Source: Oscillatoria acuminata PCC 6304
GTDB lineage: Bacteria > Cyanobacteriota > Cyanobacteriia > Cyanobacteriales > Laspinemataceae
Reading direction: 5' to 3'
Length of the DNA stretch: 64,000 nt
NCBI RefSeq assembly: GCF_000317105.1
Contig: NC_019693.1
Span: forward strand, 124,001-188,000
The notes below the pieces were generated by a model. That model made no database searches. It was not told the DNA's origin and saw nothing but the letters and a program-made list of their open reading frames with translations. The position numbers and the translations under genes are program-made. Each line of letters opens with the position of its first letter. The first letter of the stretch is position 1. This document shows, one piece after another, positions 63,858 through 64,000 of the stretch.

Positions 63858-64000
63858 TTAAAACAACAAATCAGCGGCCCCTTGAATTCGCTCTAACGCA
63901 GACACAGAACGCGGCAAAACCGGCAAGCGAATCACCGTTTGTGCCGGAAATAATCCCCCCTCGATTTCACCCCCCTGGCGATACCGATTATGAACCACAT
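63858..64000 (-). CDS. C-terminal fragment of a gene running off the right edge
   Basis: Frame open from the right edge to TAA at 63858-63860: 47 codons, ending RQGGEIEGGLFPAQTVIRLP, then VLPRSVSALERIQGAADLLF. The product is not recognised. The sequence has no repeat character and normal codon use, so it looks like the real end of a gene. Confidence 0.6.
   Translation of the reverse strand, partial: VVHNRYRQGGEIEGGLFPAQTVIRLPVLPRSVSALERIQGAADLLF

Overview
The window is a piece of a filamentous cyanobacterial chromosome. It carries phosphoribulokinase (prk) and a ferredoxin-NADP reductase (petH) with an N-terminal CpcD-like linker domain, many GCGATCGC (HIP1) palindromes, several cyanobacterial DUF families (DUF1997, DUF4079, DUF2358, DUF1206) and dense families of short palindromic intergenic repeats. 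Gene order and the repeat load suggest an Oscillatoriales-type genome; the genus cannot be fixed from the sequence alone. No rRNA, tRNA or CRISPR array was seen.

Layout. 1-4.3 kb: the 5' part of a probable superfamily-1 helicase running off the left edge, and a Ser/Thr kinase with TPR repeats. 4.4-8.4 kb: a remnant of an IS1634-like element, then a two-gene AAA ATPase + subtilase operon that matches the ietAS antiphage/toxin-antitoxin system, with a perfect 26-bp palindrome in front. 8.5-24 kb: mostly housekeeping or conserved genes (M48 protease, muramidase, SDR, DUF1997, DUF4079, ankyrin protein, DUF2358, uvrA, thioesterase, DUF1206, MFS transporter, Uma2). 24.3-34.1 kb: an accessory block with a coiled-coil/two-TM protein, a small protein and a TPR-CHAT caspase-like protease, followed by four putative 2-oxoglutarate/Fe(II) oxygenase-family genes, one of which has lost its metal ligands. 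34.3-44.5 kb: purH, two small membrane proteins, grpE-dnaK-dnaJ-tusA-rsgA. 44.7-54.4 kb: a defence/toxin-antitoxin island with VapBC, a Panacea-type antitoxin plus toxin, an intact-ended IS1634-like element (transposase frameshifted), a NACHT-HEAT NLR-like ATPase with its own HTH domain, a broken DUF3368/UPF0175 pair, a Phd-like protein and a MazE/PIN pair. 54.5-64 kb: a membrane Ser/Thr kinase, petH, prk, a methyltransferase, a double-AAA CDC48-like ATPase and a C-terminal gene fragment at the right edge.

How it fits together. The core genes (Calvin cycle, photosynthetic electron transfer, proteostasis, purine synthesis, excision repair) alternate with blocks of immunity, stress and signalling genes. 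The intergenic space is filled with at least five families of short non-autonomous elements. The most unusual structural observation is a ~125-bp inverted-repeat element (TAATACGGAAT... ends) whose first three bases are exactly the stop codon of three different genes; a fourth copy lies just downstream of prk. One of the stop-codon copies was later split by the IS1634-like element, leaving a 6-bp target duplication. Other repeats have entered reading frames: one is duplicated in frame inside the CHAT protease domain.
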